A stretch of 64,000 bases of DNA from Chytriomyces cf. hyalinus JEL632 (GCA_025435555.1 JAIWWG010000030.1:248001-312000), one strand, 5' to 3'; positions 10,909-23,766 are shown, counted from the stretch's first letter. Notes: a model not told the origin generated them from the letters alone. Numbers and translations are program-made.

Positions 10909-13900
10909 GAATTGTTTTGTTAGTACAATACGTCCATGACAGCGCAATCCCACAAACAATCACTCACTTGATCAAACTAAACAGCTGCAAAATAACAAAC
11001 GTGTTAAACACGACCGTCTTCATCACCTTCTTCTGCTCCAACGCCTCTCCCTCCGAAGACCCATTCCCATTCACTCCACCCGCATTAATCAGTGCTTGGA
11101 AATTGAACAAGTACGGCCCGGCAAACAGTAAAATCAAGTTGATTGTGATTTGAAGCACTGCTTGGCCCAGAATCATTTTCCACATTGTGAAACTAATGAG
11201 CGGTGCTTTTTTGCTTTCGGGAGGTCGTTGCAGCAGTTCGTTTGTTGGGAGTTCGGTTGCTAGGGCTAGCGCGGCGAGGGAGTCCATTACGAGGTTGACC
11301 CATAATAGTTGGACTACAGTCAAGGCGGAGGATTCATCAGAGTCCACAAGTGCCGAAATTAGAGTAATCAACACTGTCAACAAAATGAATCACGACAGCA
11401 GTGAGTATTTTTGCCCAAACCAAAATAAACAATAGGTTACCTGCGCTGATATTGACAGAAAGTTGGAATTGCAAAAACTTTTTCACAGAGTCGTTGACGG
11501 AACGACCCCACAAAATGGCCTTGACGACACTGGAGAAGGAATCATCCATGAGAATAATACTACTCGCTTCCTTGGCAACTTCAGTTCCAGCGATACCCAT
11601 CGAGAAACCAATATCAGCCATCTTGAGTGCAGGACCGTCATTCGTACCATCACCCGTCACAGCAACCGTTTCACCCAACTGTTTCAGCATCGAAACAAGA
11701 ATCTGCTTGTCAAGCGGTGAAGAACGGGCAAGCACCTGCAACCTCGGAATGACTTGCAACATTCGCTCTGGAGACAGTTTACGGAAATGTTCACCCTCCA
11801 TCACGAGACCGCCTCGCTGGTAGATTCCACATTGTGTTGCAATACTCTTGGCCGTCATGACATTGTCTCCCGTCACCATACGTACAAACACGCCGGCGTC
11901 TTTACACGCTTTCACGGCTTCAATGACCCCAGGACGTAGCGGATCTTCGATTCCAACCACACTGGCCATAATTAGACCTTGGCCGACAATTTGGTCAAAG
12001 GCAAGTGGATGCGATAAAATGTCTGATTCTGTGACAAGGTCTTCTTCAGATAAATGACTTTCGATGAAGGACTTTGTCTCGGCGCCTTGGCTTCCAATTG
12101 TTAAATGGCTTCCTTGTGCCTGTGGGATCATAAGCAGACTTGAACCGAGCGTGTTTGCGGTTACTAGTGGGTTTACGGAATCCAACTTTTCACTTGGGGA
12201 TGGAGATGGGTCGCGGAAGATGCCATCCTCGTCACTGTTGTTGCCCTTATTCTTGTCGTGCTCTTTTTCGGCGCGTTTTGCAGCGAGAACGCGTTCTTTG
12301 AGTGGACCGTTCATGAGCGCGTCAAACTCTTCCCCGCTAAACTCGCGGTACGCCAGACAAATTGTGCGCAAAGACTGTAACGCGAAATGCTCAATAATCC
12401 CCCCATAGTCGCTTCTCAGTTTGGGTTCGAGAGGGTACACGATACTGCCGTGTGGGTTTGACCGGGATCCTGGAGTCGGCACTGTGCCCAACCGTTTCTG
12501 AATTGGGGATGCAGTGGTGTCGCTGGAGAAGTTGGTTTGGTTCTTGATTGCTGTGGGACTTGCGCTGAAGGGTACGAGGACCACTTTGTCGCAATATTTC
12601 ATGACAACTTCTGGCGCGCCTTTAGCGTAGATGCGGTATACTGGTGAAGATCCGTCGCCTTTGTTTACTTTGACGAGGGTAGCCATGCTCTTACGTTCCG
12701 ATGAGAATGGGTACACTTGTACAATTGTATTGTTTGGGTTGTTTCGAAGCAATTTGTAATCGAACCCGGCCTTGTCGGCCCATTGTAAAAGAGCGACTTC
12801 TGTCTTGGATCCAATCAGTTCGACTTCTCCAGTTTCTTCATTCTTGGCTTCGAAAGCGGAGGAATTGAGGGCAGCGCATTCCATGATTCGATCGAGAAGT
12901 TCTGGTCCTGACGGGCCAGGCAGTTTGCCACTTTTACTAGCATTGCTTTCATTGGACATGACGGGTGCAATATCTGCCGGAGGCACAACAATGACAGGAT
13001 TCGTCTCATCCACGTCACCCTCCACACGATGTTGGATGGCAGCAGCGCCCGAGTTGGAAGATGAAATACCCACAACTTTTTGCTTCAACCCACCCATTTC
13101 ATCGTCACCAGCAAACATGACATTCTTTCCAACAACTCCCGCAACAACCGTCATACGATTCTGTGTCAACGTTCCAGTCTTGTCACTGCAGATTGTTGTT
13201 GCATTTCCCATCGTCTCACACGCGCTCAACACGCGAACCAAACAATTGTCCTTCATCATTCGCACAGTCGCGTATGCGAGGGAAAGTGTCACGGCCAATG
13301 GAAGACCTTCGGGAACGGCGACGGCGACGATTGCGATAGATGTGAGTAAGATTTTGACGAGTTGAGATGCGACTTCGGATCCGCTTTCCTGCGTTGCTGC
13401 GTCGCTTCCGAAGCCGTGAGTTTTCAGCACTGTGACAATGTATTTTAGGAATAGGAGGACAAACAACAGGATTGCGAATGCTGTTCCCAGTTTGGCGATT
13501 CGTTCAGCGAGGCCGTCGAGTTTTACTTGTAATGGTGTGTCTTCGTTTTCAGTCCGCATCGCTATTTGGTTTTTGCGGGTCAGTTTTTTCAGTGGGTTGT
13601 CAAGCAAACTTGACTTGCACATACCCATCATGATTTTTCCAAAGTACGAGTGTTCTCCAACTGCCGTGACAACGTATTTTCCGATACCCTCCGTCACCTT
13701 GAAAAACATCCGATGGGTTTAGAATCAACAAAACAACCAAAGAAAAACTCTCCACAAAAACATACCTTGCTTCCAGATAAAATAAACGGATCATGCGACG
13801 GCCCCTTTTTAATCGTATCCGACTCTCCCGTCGCTGAAGATTCATCGCATTTCAACCCCATCCCTGAAATAAACACTCCATCCGCTGCAACAACGTCTCC

Positions 13901-14829
13901 TGGCTCAAGGAGCAGGACATCTCCAACGAGGATGTCGTATATAGAAATCAATTGTGTGTTTCCGTCTCGTATACCCTGTTGAAAAAAAAAATTTAGAAAA
14001 ACGGTGTTTTTTTTTGGAAGATATTTTTACCTTGATTTTCCTATCTTCCTTTTTCGCATTCAAGTTTCGAAACTGTCTTTCCTTGTTTAAATCGTTCACG
14101 GAGGACACGAGGACAATAATAATGACTGCCACGAGGACCGAGAATCCTTCGATCCAGTGAATCTTTTTTGCAGGGTCTGTTGTGACAACGTCTTCGTAAA
14201 TTCCAATTGCAAGAGATACAAGCGCAACCACGGACAAAAGGATCATGATCTTGTCGCTGAGTGCTTTGAGCATGACTTGATTTTTAAAAAAAAAAAAATT
14301 GGTGAGTTTGCGTTGAACACGATACCAAAAAAAAAAAAGAACAGTCTCTTTCACAACACATCCACACACACACAGACACACAGACACATAGAAACAAACA
14401 CTTACAATAAAAGATGGATTTCGGTGGAATTGTAGGCAACCGATTCGCTCCAAACACGCGCTCTCTCGTCTCCAAATTCCCGCCATGCGCTGTTGTGGTC
14501 AACCCGACCGCTTCATCCACTCTCAACACGGACATGACGCCTGCAATGTGGCCCATTGCTGCTAATGCTGCGTGATCCTTGTGTGGGGATACGAATGCGG
14601 AAAGGGACTCGGCGGATACGCTAAAGTCTTTTGTGTTGTTCATGTGCTGCGCGTCTGTGATAAAGTCTGGCTTGGTTGCGACATGAGAGTCGAGTGCAGC
14701 TGCTGCTGCTGGTTGGGGCTGCTTGAGTGTTGCTTCCGTATTTGCGCTGCCGTCTCTGTTCCTTGAGTCGTTGATGGTGAGCACGACGGCATTGTCAGTG
14801 TTATGGATACGATCGTTGCTGGTGGGCAT
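9998..14829 (-). CDS. Plasma-membrane-type Ca2+-transporting ATPase, copy 2
   Basis: Paralogue of the neighbouring ATPase with the same transport role. Exons 14406-14829, 14031-14275, 13766-13975, 13625-13697, 11441-13561, 10968-11373, 10651-10864 and 9998-10468 sum to 4164 nt, or 1387 residues. The motifs TGES, VPEGLPLAVT, CSDKTGTLTQN, TGDGTNDGPALK and LLWVNLVMDS are all present. The start is placed at 14829 (MPTSNDRIHN), matching copy 1 in length; an in-frame ATG at 15024 would add 65 residues of unlikely composition. Compared with copy 1 it has about 62 extra residues between the phosphorylation site and KGAPE. It also has a much longer, Gly/Thr- and Arg-rich C-terminal tail and one extra intron (13698-13765) splitting the exon equivalent to 8327-8609. 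The tail has basic segments that could bind calmodulin, but this is only a guess. Confidence 0.92.
10543..10568 (+). repeat. 26-bp poly(A) run within a PMCA copy 2 intron
   Basis: An uninterrupted A run inside the last intron. On the coding strand it is poly(T), as a very long polypyrimidine stretch. Confidence 0.8.
10869..10907 (+). repeat. 39-bp poly(T) run within a PMCA copy 2 intron
   Basis: An uninterrupted T run next to the acceptor at 10865. On the coding strand it is poly(A), so the acceptor AAG follows a purine tract rather than a pyrimidine tract, which is unusual. Confidence 0.8.
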
Positions 14830-15064
14830 GACTGCGGCTGTGGGTGTTGGGGCGTGTGATAGTTCAAGCGCCTGTTTTGAGTCTCTTTTTTTTGGTCTTT
14901 CAAACTTTGCACAGAGAATATTAAGCCCTTTCTTCGTTCCATGCCTGACTGTCCCCCACTTCTTCCTATCACATTGCTCTGTCCAATCAGAATCCTTGAC
15001 AAAAACCACGTGGTTTCCCAACAAGAAATTTTATTCGAAAAAATAAAAACTTTAAAAAACTTGG

Positions 15065-17004
15065 TCAAATTCCTTCATCCCTGCCATGCTTCCTGCCATG
15101 CTTTCCGTGACATCCTTCAGCAGTCAACTCCCTCTGCAGGTTGAAAGTCTCTGTTAGAAAACTTCAAGAAAAATAACAAAAAAAGCGCGACTCACCAAAA
15201 CAGCAGGCTGTACAGCTTGGGTCAATCAGGCATTGGGGGAATGGGCACACATTGTCACCAGGCTCTTCTGGGTCCTCTGGGTCTTCGGGGTCTTCTGGGT
15301 CCTCAGGGTCTTCGGGGTTTGGTTCAGGCACTGGCAATGTGATGTCAGAGTACAGCAACACGTTGGGCGTGTCCTTTGGAACATTGGCAATCGACTTTCC
15401 GGTTCCAATCGCAACAACGTAGGCGTGCAAAGCCTTGACATCAGTAAAGTTGTGGTATCCGTGAGCAAGAGCCAAAACTCCGCAGGCATGAGGACTGGCC
15501 ATAGATGTTCCAGAGATGGTGTTTTCTTTACCATTGTTCCAGCTGTGTGATGTGATCAGCGTCAGGAGCCAAATAATGTAAACGTGGGAAAAACAACCAA
15601 ATACCTGGAAGTAATGTCGACTCCAGGGGCGATAATGTTAACACACTTTCCCTTCTCACTGAATGAGGCAAGCTTGTCTCTGCTGTCACTGGCAGCGACA
15701 GTAAGAGCCTCCTTCACTCTAGCGGGACTCAGCTTGCATGCATCACCGGCAGAGTTTCCGGCAGCGACAGCCATACCGACACCAGCCTTAATAACTGCAC
15801 GCACGGCGGCATCAAGAGCGGCACTTGCGCCTCCTCCGAGACTCATGTTTGCAACACTCTTGCGACCAGTCTTGGGGGCCTCAGTGGCAACCCATTCAAT
15901 TCCGGCAATGACATCACTGTTGGTTCCACTACCTTGTCCATTCAAAACCTTCACGGCAATGATGTTGGCCTTCTTGGCGACACCAAAAGTCTCTCCGGCG
16001 ACTGTCAAAAACTTATTTGATAAGTCCAAATGCCACAAATAAGCCAGAAACGAAATAAACCCACCAGTTCCAGCAACGTGGGTTCCGTGACCGTTTCCAT
16101 CCCGGTCATTGTTGTCATTCGAGAAGGACTTTCCGACCTTGGCACGACCCTTGAAGTCCTTGTGCTGAATGTGGACACCCGTGTCAATAATGTAAGCATC
16201 GACGCCCTCTCCGGCACTGTCTGGGTAAGAGTAGGCATCTCCGGCAGTTGGAAGCTTTCTTGAAGAGATTCTCTGTGATGGATAAGAGGGTAAGCTCAAA
16301 CGTAGAATCAACAAGACGCCAGAAAGACAAAGGACTCACAGGAAGACCCCATGAAGGTGGGTTGGCCTGCTCACCAAGGACAGTGACAATCTGGTCCTGC
16401 TCGACAAAGTCAATCTCTGGCAGTTTCTGTGGAAAAGACAAAGTCAGCATAACGAAGCAATGAAAAATTATCTTGATGTGACGCGTCGCCAGACACTTGT
16501 CAGAAAATGAAAATAAAAAACATCCGCAAGCAAGGACAGGCAACGGAAGGGGGGAGAGGATAATTGCTCTCACCTGCAGACTCTTTGCAAGAATGGCTGG
16601 GATCTTGGCCGTGTATCCTTTGAAGCCATCCAGCACATACCGCCGGAGAATGTCAAACTGAGGAAACTCAAACTGTTGGGCAGACATGGAGTTTGCGTCC
16701 TGCTGCATCTGCAGTGGGGAGAGGGCCGACATGGAGGCGGCCATGGACATGAGCCATTGCTCGTGCGCTTGGATGGCTGAGTGGGTGACATGTTGCTTGA
16801 ACACGACAATGTACTGCGTAATCCAGGGGGGAGGTTGTCAGCGACCAGGGTATGCACGGGAAGCGGGATGAGAGAAATATGCACCTGGTTCTCGATGGGT
16901 GTGCCGGCCTTTGCGACGGTGGCGGCAGGCTGGGGTGGCGCGACTGGGGACGCCACGGCGACGAGGGAGAGGGCCAAAGTGGCCAGCAGTGTTGTGATTT
17001 TCAT
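15065..17004 (-). CDS. Secreted subtilisin-like serine protease (S8A, proteinase K type)
   Basis: Extracellular endopeptidase. The start at 17004 gives a signal peptide ([19 protein letters not shown]). An I9-type propeptide follows ([19 protein letters not shown] ... FVEQDQIV). The catalytic triad is clear: Asp in YIIDTGV, His in GHGTHVAGT, and Ser in GTSMASPH, with the oxyanion Asn in AAGNSAG. The last exon begins near 15141 and ends at the TGA at 15065. After the catalytic domain comes an acidic hinge with repeated Glu-Asp-Pro units, then a Cys-rich tail ([16 protein letters not shown]) and a basic His/Lys-rich end ([14 protein letters not shown]). Such proteases in chytrids and other fungi digest host or detrital protein. 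The repeat-plus-Cys tail is unusual and may hold the enzyme at a surface. The gene contains several short introns. Confidence 0.9.
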
Positions 17005-17999
17005 CTGTGTATTTGTTGGGGTATTCGAAGGGGGTTGAGGATGAGGAGGCTGTTGGATATTTTGAGAGAGTTGTTGGTTGGGGGCAGGCGCACCTTTTTT
17101 AAAGTGATTTTTTGGGTGTGTAAAGAAAGTTATTTTGTGGACGGCAAAGCAGACAAGACATCCATTTCGGATGCTTCTTTTTGTCATTTTGTGAGACAGA
17201 TGCGTTTGGAGATGGGATCTGGGCGCGCCCCATTTGCCAAGCAGAAAAGGCACAAGCAAGCATGCTACCCTACGCGCATGCACGCTGGCTATTTTACGAC
17301 GCTTTTACTGCGCTGTTACGACGCGCCTGCTTCCCTCTTGTTATTTATTGCCCTCTTGTAAAGACTGCTACCTTGTGCTTAATGGCTTGACTTCTCTATG
17401 ATGATAGCATTCTTCAAAATGAGAGAGTGGTTCTGCATGCACAGTCCAAATGTTCCAACCATGTAATATTGTAGGAATCGATTTCATGAGGCTCATTAGA
17501 TACTGCCCTTTTCTACGCATGTACCCAAGAAGTCAAGCAGCAACAGGTTAACACTCTGAATCAGAGCGCACAGCTGAGGAATCTCTGCAGACACAGAGCG
17601 CATCTGTCAACGATAAAGAAAAGAGCTAGCTTCACACCTGATTGTCAACGATCTTCAACCATTGCTACCTTGCATAAAAAGTGGAAATGTTTTTTTGTTT
17701 TTTTTTTTCAAACGTGTTTTTGGGATTTGTGTTTCTTTCTCTTGGCCATAAAATCTTAAATCCAGTTTGAGATTCTCTGAAACAGCAACCAGCACCCTCA
17801 TCACACTCTGACCCACCGTCTCTCAGAACACCACCCGCATTTGTCGCAGAGAACTGCAGCCTTACGAATCAGCAGCCAACACCGTATTCACCGCATCTGC
17901 TTTTCAACTGCAGCAGCAAAAGAAAGAACCCACCCCAGACTAGCAAAGGAGGAGACAAGACGGGGGGATCCCATCAGATAACAACTCCATAGGACAGAT
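17005..17999. other. Long intergenic region, divergent promoters
   Basis: About 1 kb between the subtilisin and SHD scaffold starts, which diverge. No coding frame supported. It contains pyrimidine-rich stretches and a 12-T run near 17697; the last 250 bp look like a 5' leader rich in CAGCA and CACC. Confidence 0.5.
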
Positions 18000-18020
18000 T
18001 TGGAATTCATTCACGCAAAA

Positions 18021-20926
18021 ATGCCCACTCCGACACCGGGTGCCAAGGCTGCAACAGGAACAATGGGAGGGTCTGGACGCACCAGCAGAGAAGGACGGGA
18101 AAGGGACCGAGGCGACAGGGCGGCAACCCCGCTCGGCTGGTTCAAAAACACAATGTCTATGCTGATGGGAGGAGGAAATCAAGCAGGAGGCAGTGGGGGC
18201 AGTGGCGGTGGCAGTCTCAGTGCCCCACTGTCTCAGTCGCCCGTTCCAGCCACCAACAACAACTCCAACTACAACAACAACGCCAACACAACTCCGGATG
18301 CATCTCCGGCGGGCATGTCGACTGGTTCAAGTTCACGGGCGCTGCCGCATCCGAACCACTCGAACTCTAAAACCATGTCGGTCATGCGGTCAAACTCGAG
18401 GTTGAACACTGTTCCGCCGGGTTCAAACTCTGCAGCGTCTTCCCGGGCTCCGTCTCCATCGCCGTGGACCTCGTTCTCTCTGTCACTAAACCGATCAAGC
18501 AACAACAATAATAATAGCGGCAACAGGCTGCCTAGGTCCAGAGATCCTTCTGCAGATGGCGACAGAGATGGCGAAAGGGATAGGGATATCCATAGGGATG
18601 ATCATGATGCGGATTACGAACGAGGACGGTTCAGGGCGGCGTCGCCCATGCTCAAACAACCTAATTTGAAGATTACAAGCGCACCCACTTTGCAGGTACA
18701 CCAGTCTTCTTTTGCAGCTTGCGACTTCTGTTACAGATTGCCTCATTCCCATCATACTTCTCGGATATTGGAGGAACTCCATCTCCAACTCAAATCACCG
18801 TCCCAATCCCAAACGTCGATTTACAACCTCTCCTCACGTCATTCATTCCCAATCCTTGACCAAACTGCCTCAATTTTGCCTGTACTAACCAATTACGCTG
18901 TAGAGAACTGGTCCAGCTGCTCGTTCCGCCTCTCCGGTTCCAAGTGTGAGCTCCACCTTGGCGGCCGAAAGACTCGTACGGTTAACAGACGCTCAACTAG
19001 CCGAGCTTGCCGCACAGGTTTGTTTCATCCTTTTCTATCAACGAATGTGTTGAATTTCAGCTGCTCATTGATGACAAAACATTCTTGGCTCTTCCATCAC
19101 TCAAGGTCACTGCCGAAGCGTACCGCCGAAGAACTCCCATTGGTGCACTTCTGGCTACATATGAGCGAGCATCAGCCTCCAGCCAAGTGCGAACCAACAA
19201 ACCTCCCACCACGTCCGCCCGTATCGCCATCATGACGAATGAAAAATTTAAAATTTTTGCCGCCGATCTGGACCTCGAGGCGTCACGGCGACAGATACCC
19301 GGTATAGATATTATGGGCACCGCAGCCATCGCAAGCGCACCCACAGCCGGTGGAAACGGCAAACTCGGCCTCTCCACTTCAAACTCATCCCAAAATTTAT
19401 TATCCACACCCGCATCCATGTCCCCCCCAACACACAGCAGTCTCAACCGTAACACTGCAGACTCTCATGCAACACGGTTTGACGCACAACTCACGTCCAC
19501 CACTACAACTGTTGCAACGTCCGGTACAACCACACCGCCACCGTCACCCACGAGGGCACCCTCGAGTTTACAAATGGATCCATCGGGCCTACCCGCCCGG
19601 TTACTCCCGATTCTCCAAAACGCGGCCATCACCGAATCTCAAGGCACACACAACAGCGTTGCAACCACACACAGTGGGAGCAGCAGTAACGCTGCAACCC
19701 TCGGTAAACCTGCCAGCGCCAGCAGCCTGCACCACCAACAACAACAATACCTGCAACTGCAACAACATTCAGACAAGAGTGTCATGCGTGCGGAAGATTT
19801 GGCGGTTGTACGGGACAGGATGAGTACGCTTGGGGATGATGAGATGCGTGTGCTTGTAAGGGATGTGAAGGCTGAGCTTGAAGTGCGTGAAGAAGCGTTG
19901 GATCGGAGTTTGCAAAAGTTGCATAAACAGTCTACGGCGAGTGATGCGAAAGATGAGGATGTTGCTGCTGCTGCTGGGGTCTCGTCTGATGAGAATGCTG
20001 TTGTGGATGTGGATGCTGATGCAGCTGGTTTGTTGGATGTTGCGGCTGCTGCAGAGTCTGCTGCTGTACCTGCGTCGTCGGGTGGTGGAGCCGGGGGCAG
20101 TGGGAACGGTCGATTTGGAAGCTTGGGAAGATTGGGTAGAGGCGAGGCCAGCCCTATGCGTGGAGCACCCGGTGTAACACAGCGGCGTTTGATTCCAGCC
20201 AAGGTTGGAGAAGTTGCTGGTGTTGCAAATGGTGGCACTGCAGCCACGGCCGTCCAAGGAGAACGCATGTCGTTATTGAAGGGGATTGCGAGTGCTGATT
20301 TGGCGCGGTTATGGGAAGATGTGTTGAATGAAGTTGAGAAGCGGGAAGCGTCGGGAGTTTCGATTCTTGGAGTTGAGATTACAGCGACGGGTGCTATTGC
20401 GGTTTCGGCTGCAGTTGTTGCGTGTGCTGCTGGTGGTGGTGGTGTTGCTGGAACTGTGGCGGATGGTATCCCTGGCGGTGTATCGTCTGCGGAAGCGGCT
20501 GTGCTGGAGGCGGAGGAGGCTGTTGTGGAGGTGATGGCTGTAGAATCTACAAAACCGAAAAGAAAGCTTCCAAAGGGAGAAAACGGCGGGGGTGACGATG
20601 CAAAGAAGGAGCCGGATAATGTGGTTGCATGGAGGAATCGGATTTCCAAGCTTTCCAATGACCAGTTGGCCGAAGTGACTGCAGATGTGTTTGATGAAAT
20701 CACCAGGCGAAAAGAAAAAGAAGGTGAGGGGTACATTTTCTTCGATATTTTCCTTCTGGTTAAGTAGGCTGTTATGATGTGAGTAGATGCGTTCCTGCCT
20801 CCACGGGAAGATTTATCATCAAAACGGAATGATGCGCGCAAGGAGCTGGCCAAGCTTCCCTCCAAGGAACTCAAGACGTTGTGGACAATTATTCACGACA
20901 ACATGACCAAGCGGAATATGCTTTAA
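18021..20926 (+). CDS. Spa2-homology-domain (SHD/GIT-type) scaffold protein
   Basis: Exons 18021-18695, 18904-19017, 19061-20723 and 20787-20926 sum to 2592 nt, or 863 residues. An in-frame ATG at 18000 would add seven. Most of the protein is low complexity: Gly/Ser/Asn-rich N-terminus, an Arg/Asp-rich patch, and long Ser/Thr/Ala stretches. Helical units of the type KLSNDQLAEVTADVFDEI and FLPPREDLSSKRNDAR plus LPSKELKTLW match the SHD repeat found in Spa2 and GIT proteins, and the protein ends in that repeat. Weaker half-units are at VRDRMSTLGDDEMRVLVRDV, ASADLARLWEDVLNEVEKRE and VRLTDAQLAELAAQ. In fungi, Spa2 scaffolds kinases and formins at sites of polar growth; that role is inferred. The C-terminal placement of the best SHD is different from Spa2, where it is N-terminal. 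Confidence 0.7.
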
Positions 20927-21527
20927 GCGTCCGTGTCAAAGTCGTTTTTTTTGTTTTCTTTTTTTCTTTTGCTGCAGTTTGCCCCGCCTCCTCCTCTTCA
21001 ACGTGTCTCTCTCTCTCACGCTCACTTATCCACACAAGTGCAGACCTACAACACACGTACGCGCTGACCCGACACTCGTCTTCTCTCCTCCTTCCAAAGA
21101 AAGCTGTGCTTTGGAACTATTCTTTATGTTCTTTTATTATTTTAGTTTGTTAAACTGGATTTGCTGTCATTGTCCAGTAATTTGTTGTTGTGTTTTTCGA
21201 CTGTATTTACCGAATAAGCTGAATGTGAAGTCACGTCTTTTGTCGTCAGTTTCATCGGTTCTTGCATTGCAGTTGGCAGCAGCACACATGAGCGAAGCAG
21301 TGAAGCAGTGAAGCTCTGCAGTGGATGGATGCGTGCAAGCAGGTAGTGGGGTGAGGTAGACTCTGAGCACTCTAAATCGGGATTCTAAAAATTCAATCAA
21401 AACAACAATCATGTGACACATTCCGCAATTACCGTCCCGTGATTTCCCGACACGCTACCAGCCATAATTTACACGCTCCCAACCAACCCCCCATCTCAGG
21501 CAACCGTTTCAGAAAAGATACAAAAAC
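20927..21527. other. Intergenic, SHD gene 3' end and Prm10-like promoter
   Basis: 600 bp without a supported gene. A long T-rich stretch follows the SHD stop codon, then CTCTCTCTCTC and an AT-rich stretch. Nothing else recognised. Confidence 0.5.
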
Positions 21528-23607
21528 ATGGACCACCACCACCACCACCACCATCCCTCTGCCGATCAACCACCTGCATCAACTGCCTCTTCTGCTGCGG
21601 CTGCATTCCACATCCAAAACTCACACATCACAGTCCCAGCAAAGACCCTCAAACTCCAAGCTAGTGTTTCCGTAGTCTTCAAAGAGTCACATCCATCTCG
21701 CAGGCCATCACTACGATACCTCCATGATTCAAAACACGCATTCACGAGCCCCGATGTCATGAGCACCCCTTCCACAAGCACTCACTCAACACCAACCCTT
21801 GCCGCCGACATCCCCCTCACACCATACCCAACCGCCAGTAAACCAACAACACTCATGACAACCCCTGCAACCGTTACCACTTCATCGCCACCAGCACCCC
21901 GTCATCTGGACGAAGCCGCCGACCTATTGGGAATTGACAAGCCGGAGCAAGTCACACAAGTGTTGAAAGAGTTGGGCGTGAGTCCGTGGGCTGCGTTGCT
22001 TGCAGTAGGATCACATCATGGAGCAGTGTTCCCGGATGCCACGAGTGAGACGGAGGCCGGGAGTTGTCATCCTCCGCGAGATGCGTCGTCGTCGCAGCGA
22101 TTACGGAAAGGCAGGTCTCGCAGTTCTTCTGTGGGGTTGAGGAAGAGACGGTTGCCGACTGTGTCTTTGTCCGATAGTGTTTCATCTGAAGAGGGTATTT
22201 CTGTTGCTGAGGATGATATCAAGGTCAAGAAGGCGTTTATTCTGAAGCTGGCGAGGGTGTTTCATCAGTACGGGGCTCCTTCGCATCGGTTTGAGCATCA
22301 CTTGGAGCAAGTGTCGAGGACGCTGAATGTGAAGGCAGAATTTAGTCTTTTGCCGTCCCTGATTATGGTTTCTTTTGAGGATGAAAATGGCGACTCAAGC
22401 ACACAACTGATCAAAGTGCCAGGCGGGCTGAATATGGCAAAACTGGCACAAGTAAATGCCCTGTGTTTGACTCTGACGCAAGGGCTGATTGACTGTCAAG
22501 GTGCGGCGGATTTGTTGGAGGGTGTTCGCGCTGCCAAGGACTACTCGGATTATGTCATTCAAGTGACTTACCCCATTTGTGGGTTTGGCGTGGCATTACT
22601 ATTGTTTCAGTTGACATGGCTGGAAAGCGCCATTTCCGGATTCTTGGGGCTGCTGCTTGGGGTCATGAGTTTGCTAGCGGACAAATACTCTGGATTTGGG
22701 TACATGTTTGAGTTTCTTGGAAGGTAAACCCATTTTCTCCTTGTTCTGAGTTGGTCAAAAATGCTCATCCAATATGGCCATTACTACCAGTCTCGTTGCT
22801 ACATTTATCGCTCGGTCGCTACAAGGAGTTCTTCGCGAATACTGCTTCGACTACGTGAAAGTGACGCTGTCATCGCTCGCCGTGTTTGTTCCTGGTCTTG
22901 CCCTGACCATTGCCATCATTGTAAGTGACGTTGTTTTCCCTGAAAGATCAAAGGGTGCTCACTGTTTTTATGTGCAACAGGAACTCTCCACTAAAAACAT
23001 TGTGAGTGGTACTGTGCGACTCATTGGCGCGTTATTCAATTCAATGCTGTACGGATTTGGCATGGCGCTCGGGTCCGCGTTGGTGCTATGGGACACACAA
23101 CCACCAACCAACCCAACAACCTGTGCCGCCACCAGCCCAATGTGGGCCCTTGTATTCCTTCTACCCCTCAGCATGTCCGTGAATCTCATCTTCCAAAGCC
23201 ACCCACACCAATGGCCCATCATGACCCTCGCAAGTGCAATGGGCTACGCAGCATACCAATTCTTCAACTCGATCCCGTCGCTGCAAGTGCAACCGACCAC
23301 CGTCACTGCGCTCTCCGGGCTTGTGATTGGACTTACTGGGAATATTTATGCACGCGCGACAAATGATGTTGCTGTGGCTCCTATTTTTAGTGCAATCATG
23401 TTGCAGGTGCCTGGTGCTTTGAGTGTCAAGTCTACGCTTGGGTTGTTTGTGGGGTCAGCGGGGATGGCGTCGCATAATAGTATTGATGGAGTCACGTTCA
23501 CGTTTCAGATGTTGTCGATTGGTTTGTCGTTGGCGATGGGGTTGTTTCTTGCTACGTTGTTGGTGTGGCCAATCAAGGGACCCAAACCCAAATTTCTCGC
23601 GATTTGA
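21528..23607 (+). CDS. Prm10/ThrE-family membrane protein (DUF1212 + DUF3815)
   Basis: Exons 21528-22723, 22791-22920 and 22981-23607 sum to 1953 nt, or 650 residues. The first 200 residues are polar, starting with a His run and Ser/Thr/Pro-rich sequence. From about residue 235 the DUF1212 region begins (KKAFILKLARVFHQYGAPSH), with its typical HRFEHHLEQVSRTL. About ten hydrophobic segments follow, including VTYPICGFGVALLLFQLTW and the DUF3815-like C-terminal half ending LLVWPIKGPKPKF. The family includes the yeast pheromone-regulated Prm10 and bacterial ThrE threonine/serine exporters. The substrate in fungi is not established. The intron 22921-22980 is 60 nt with no stop; splicing it joins ALTIAII to ELSTKN and is supported by GTAAGT and a CAACAG acceptor. 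Confidence 0.85.
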
Positions 23608-23641
23608 AGCTGCACTCATAACTAGTACTGAAACACATGTA

Positions 23642-23652
23642 ATAAATAAATA
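23642..23652 (+). terminator. Overlapping AATAAATAAAT poly(A) signals
   Basis: Tandem AATAAA hexamers about 35 bp after the stop codon of the Prm10-like gene. Confidence 0.5.
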
Positions 23653-23766
23653 TGCTAACCATTCTTAAGCTGCTGTGATTTCATGTGACTGGTAACAACT
23701 GGCACTTCTCCACATAAAATATAACGATAAATAAATAAATTGGTCCAAATAATTCAAACAAAAAAA

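Noticed and set aside
14830-15024. N-terminal extension of PMCA copy 2
   Set aside because: The 65 extra residues have no counterpart in copy 1 and look like translated 5' UTR.
19639-20874. 411-codon minus-strand open frame
   Set aside because: Antisense to the Ala/Val-rich SHD gene; low-complexity Ser/Ala/Thr product with no domain.
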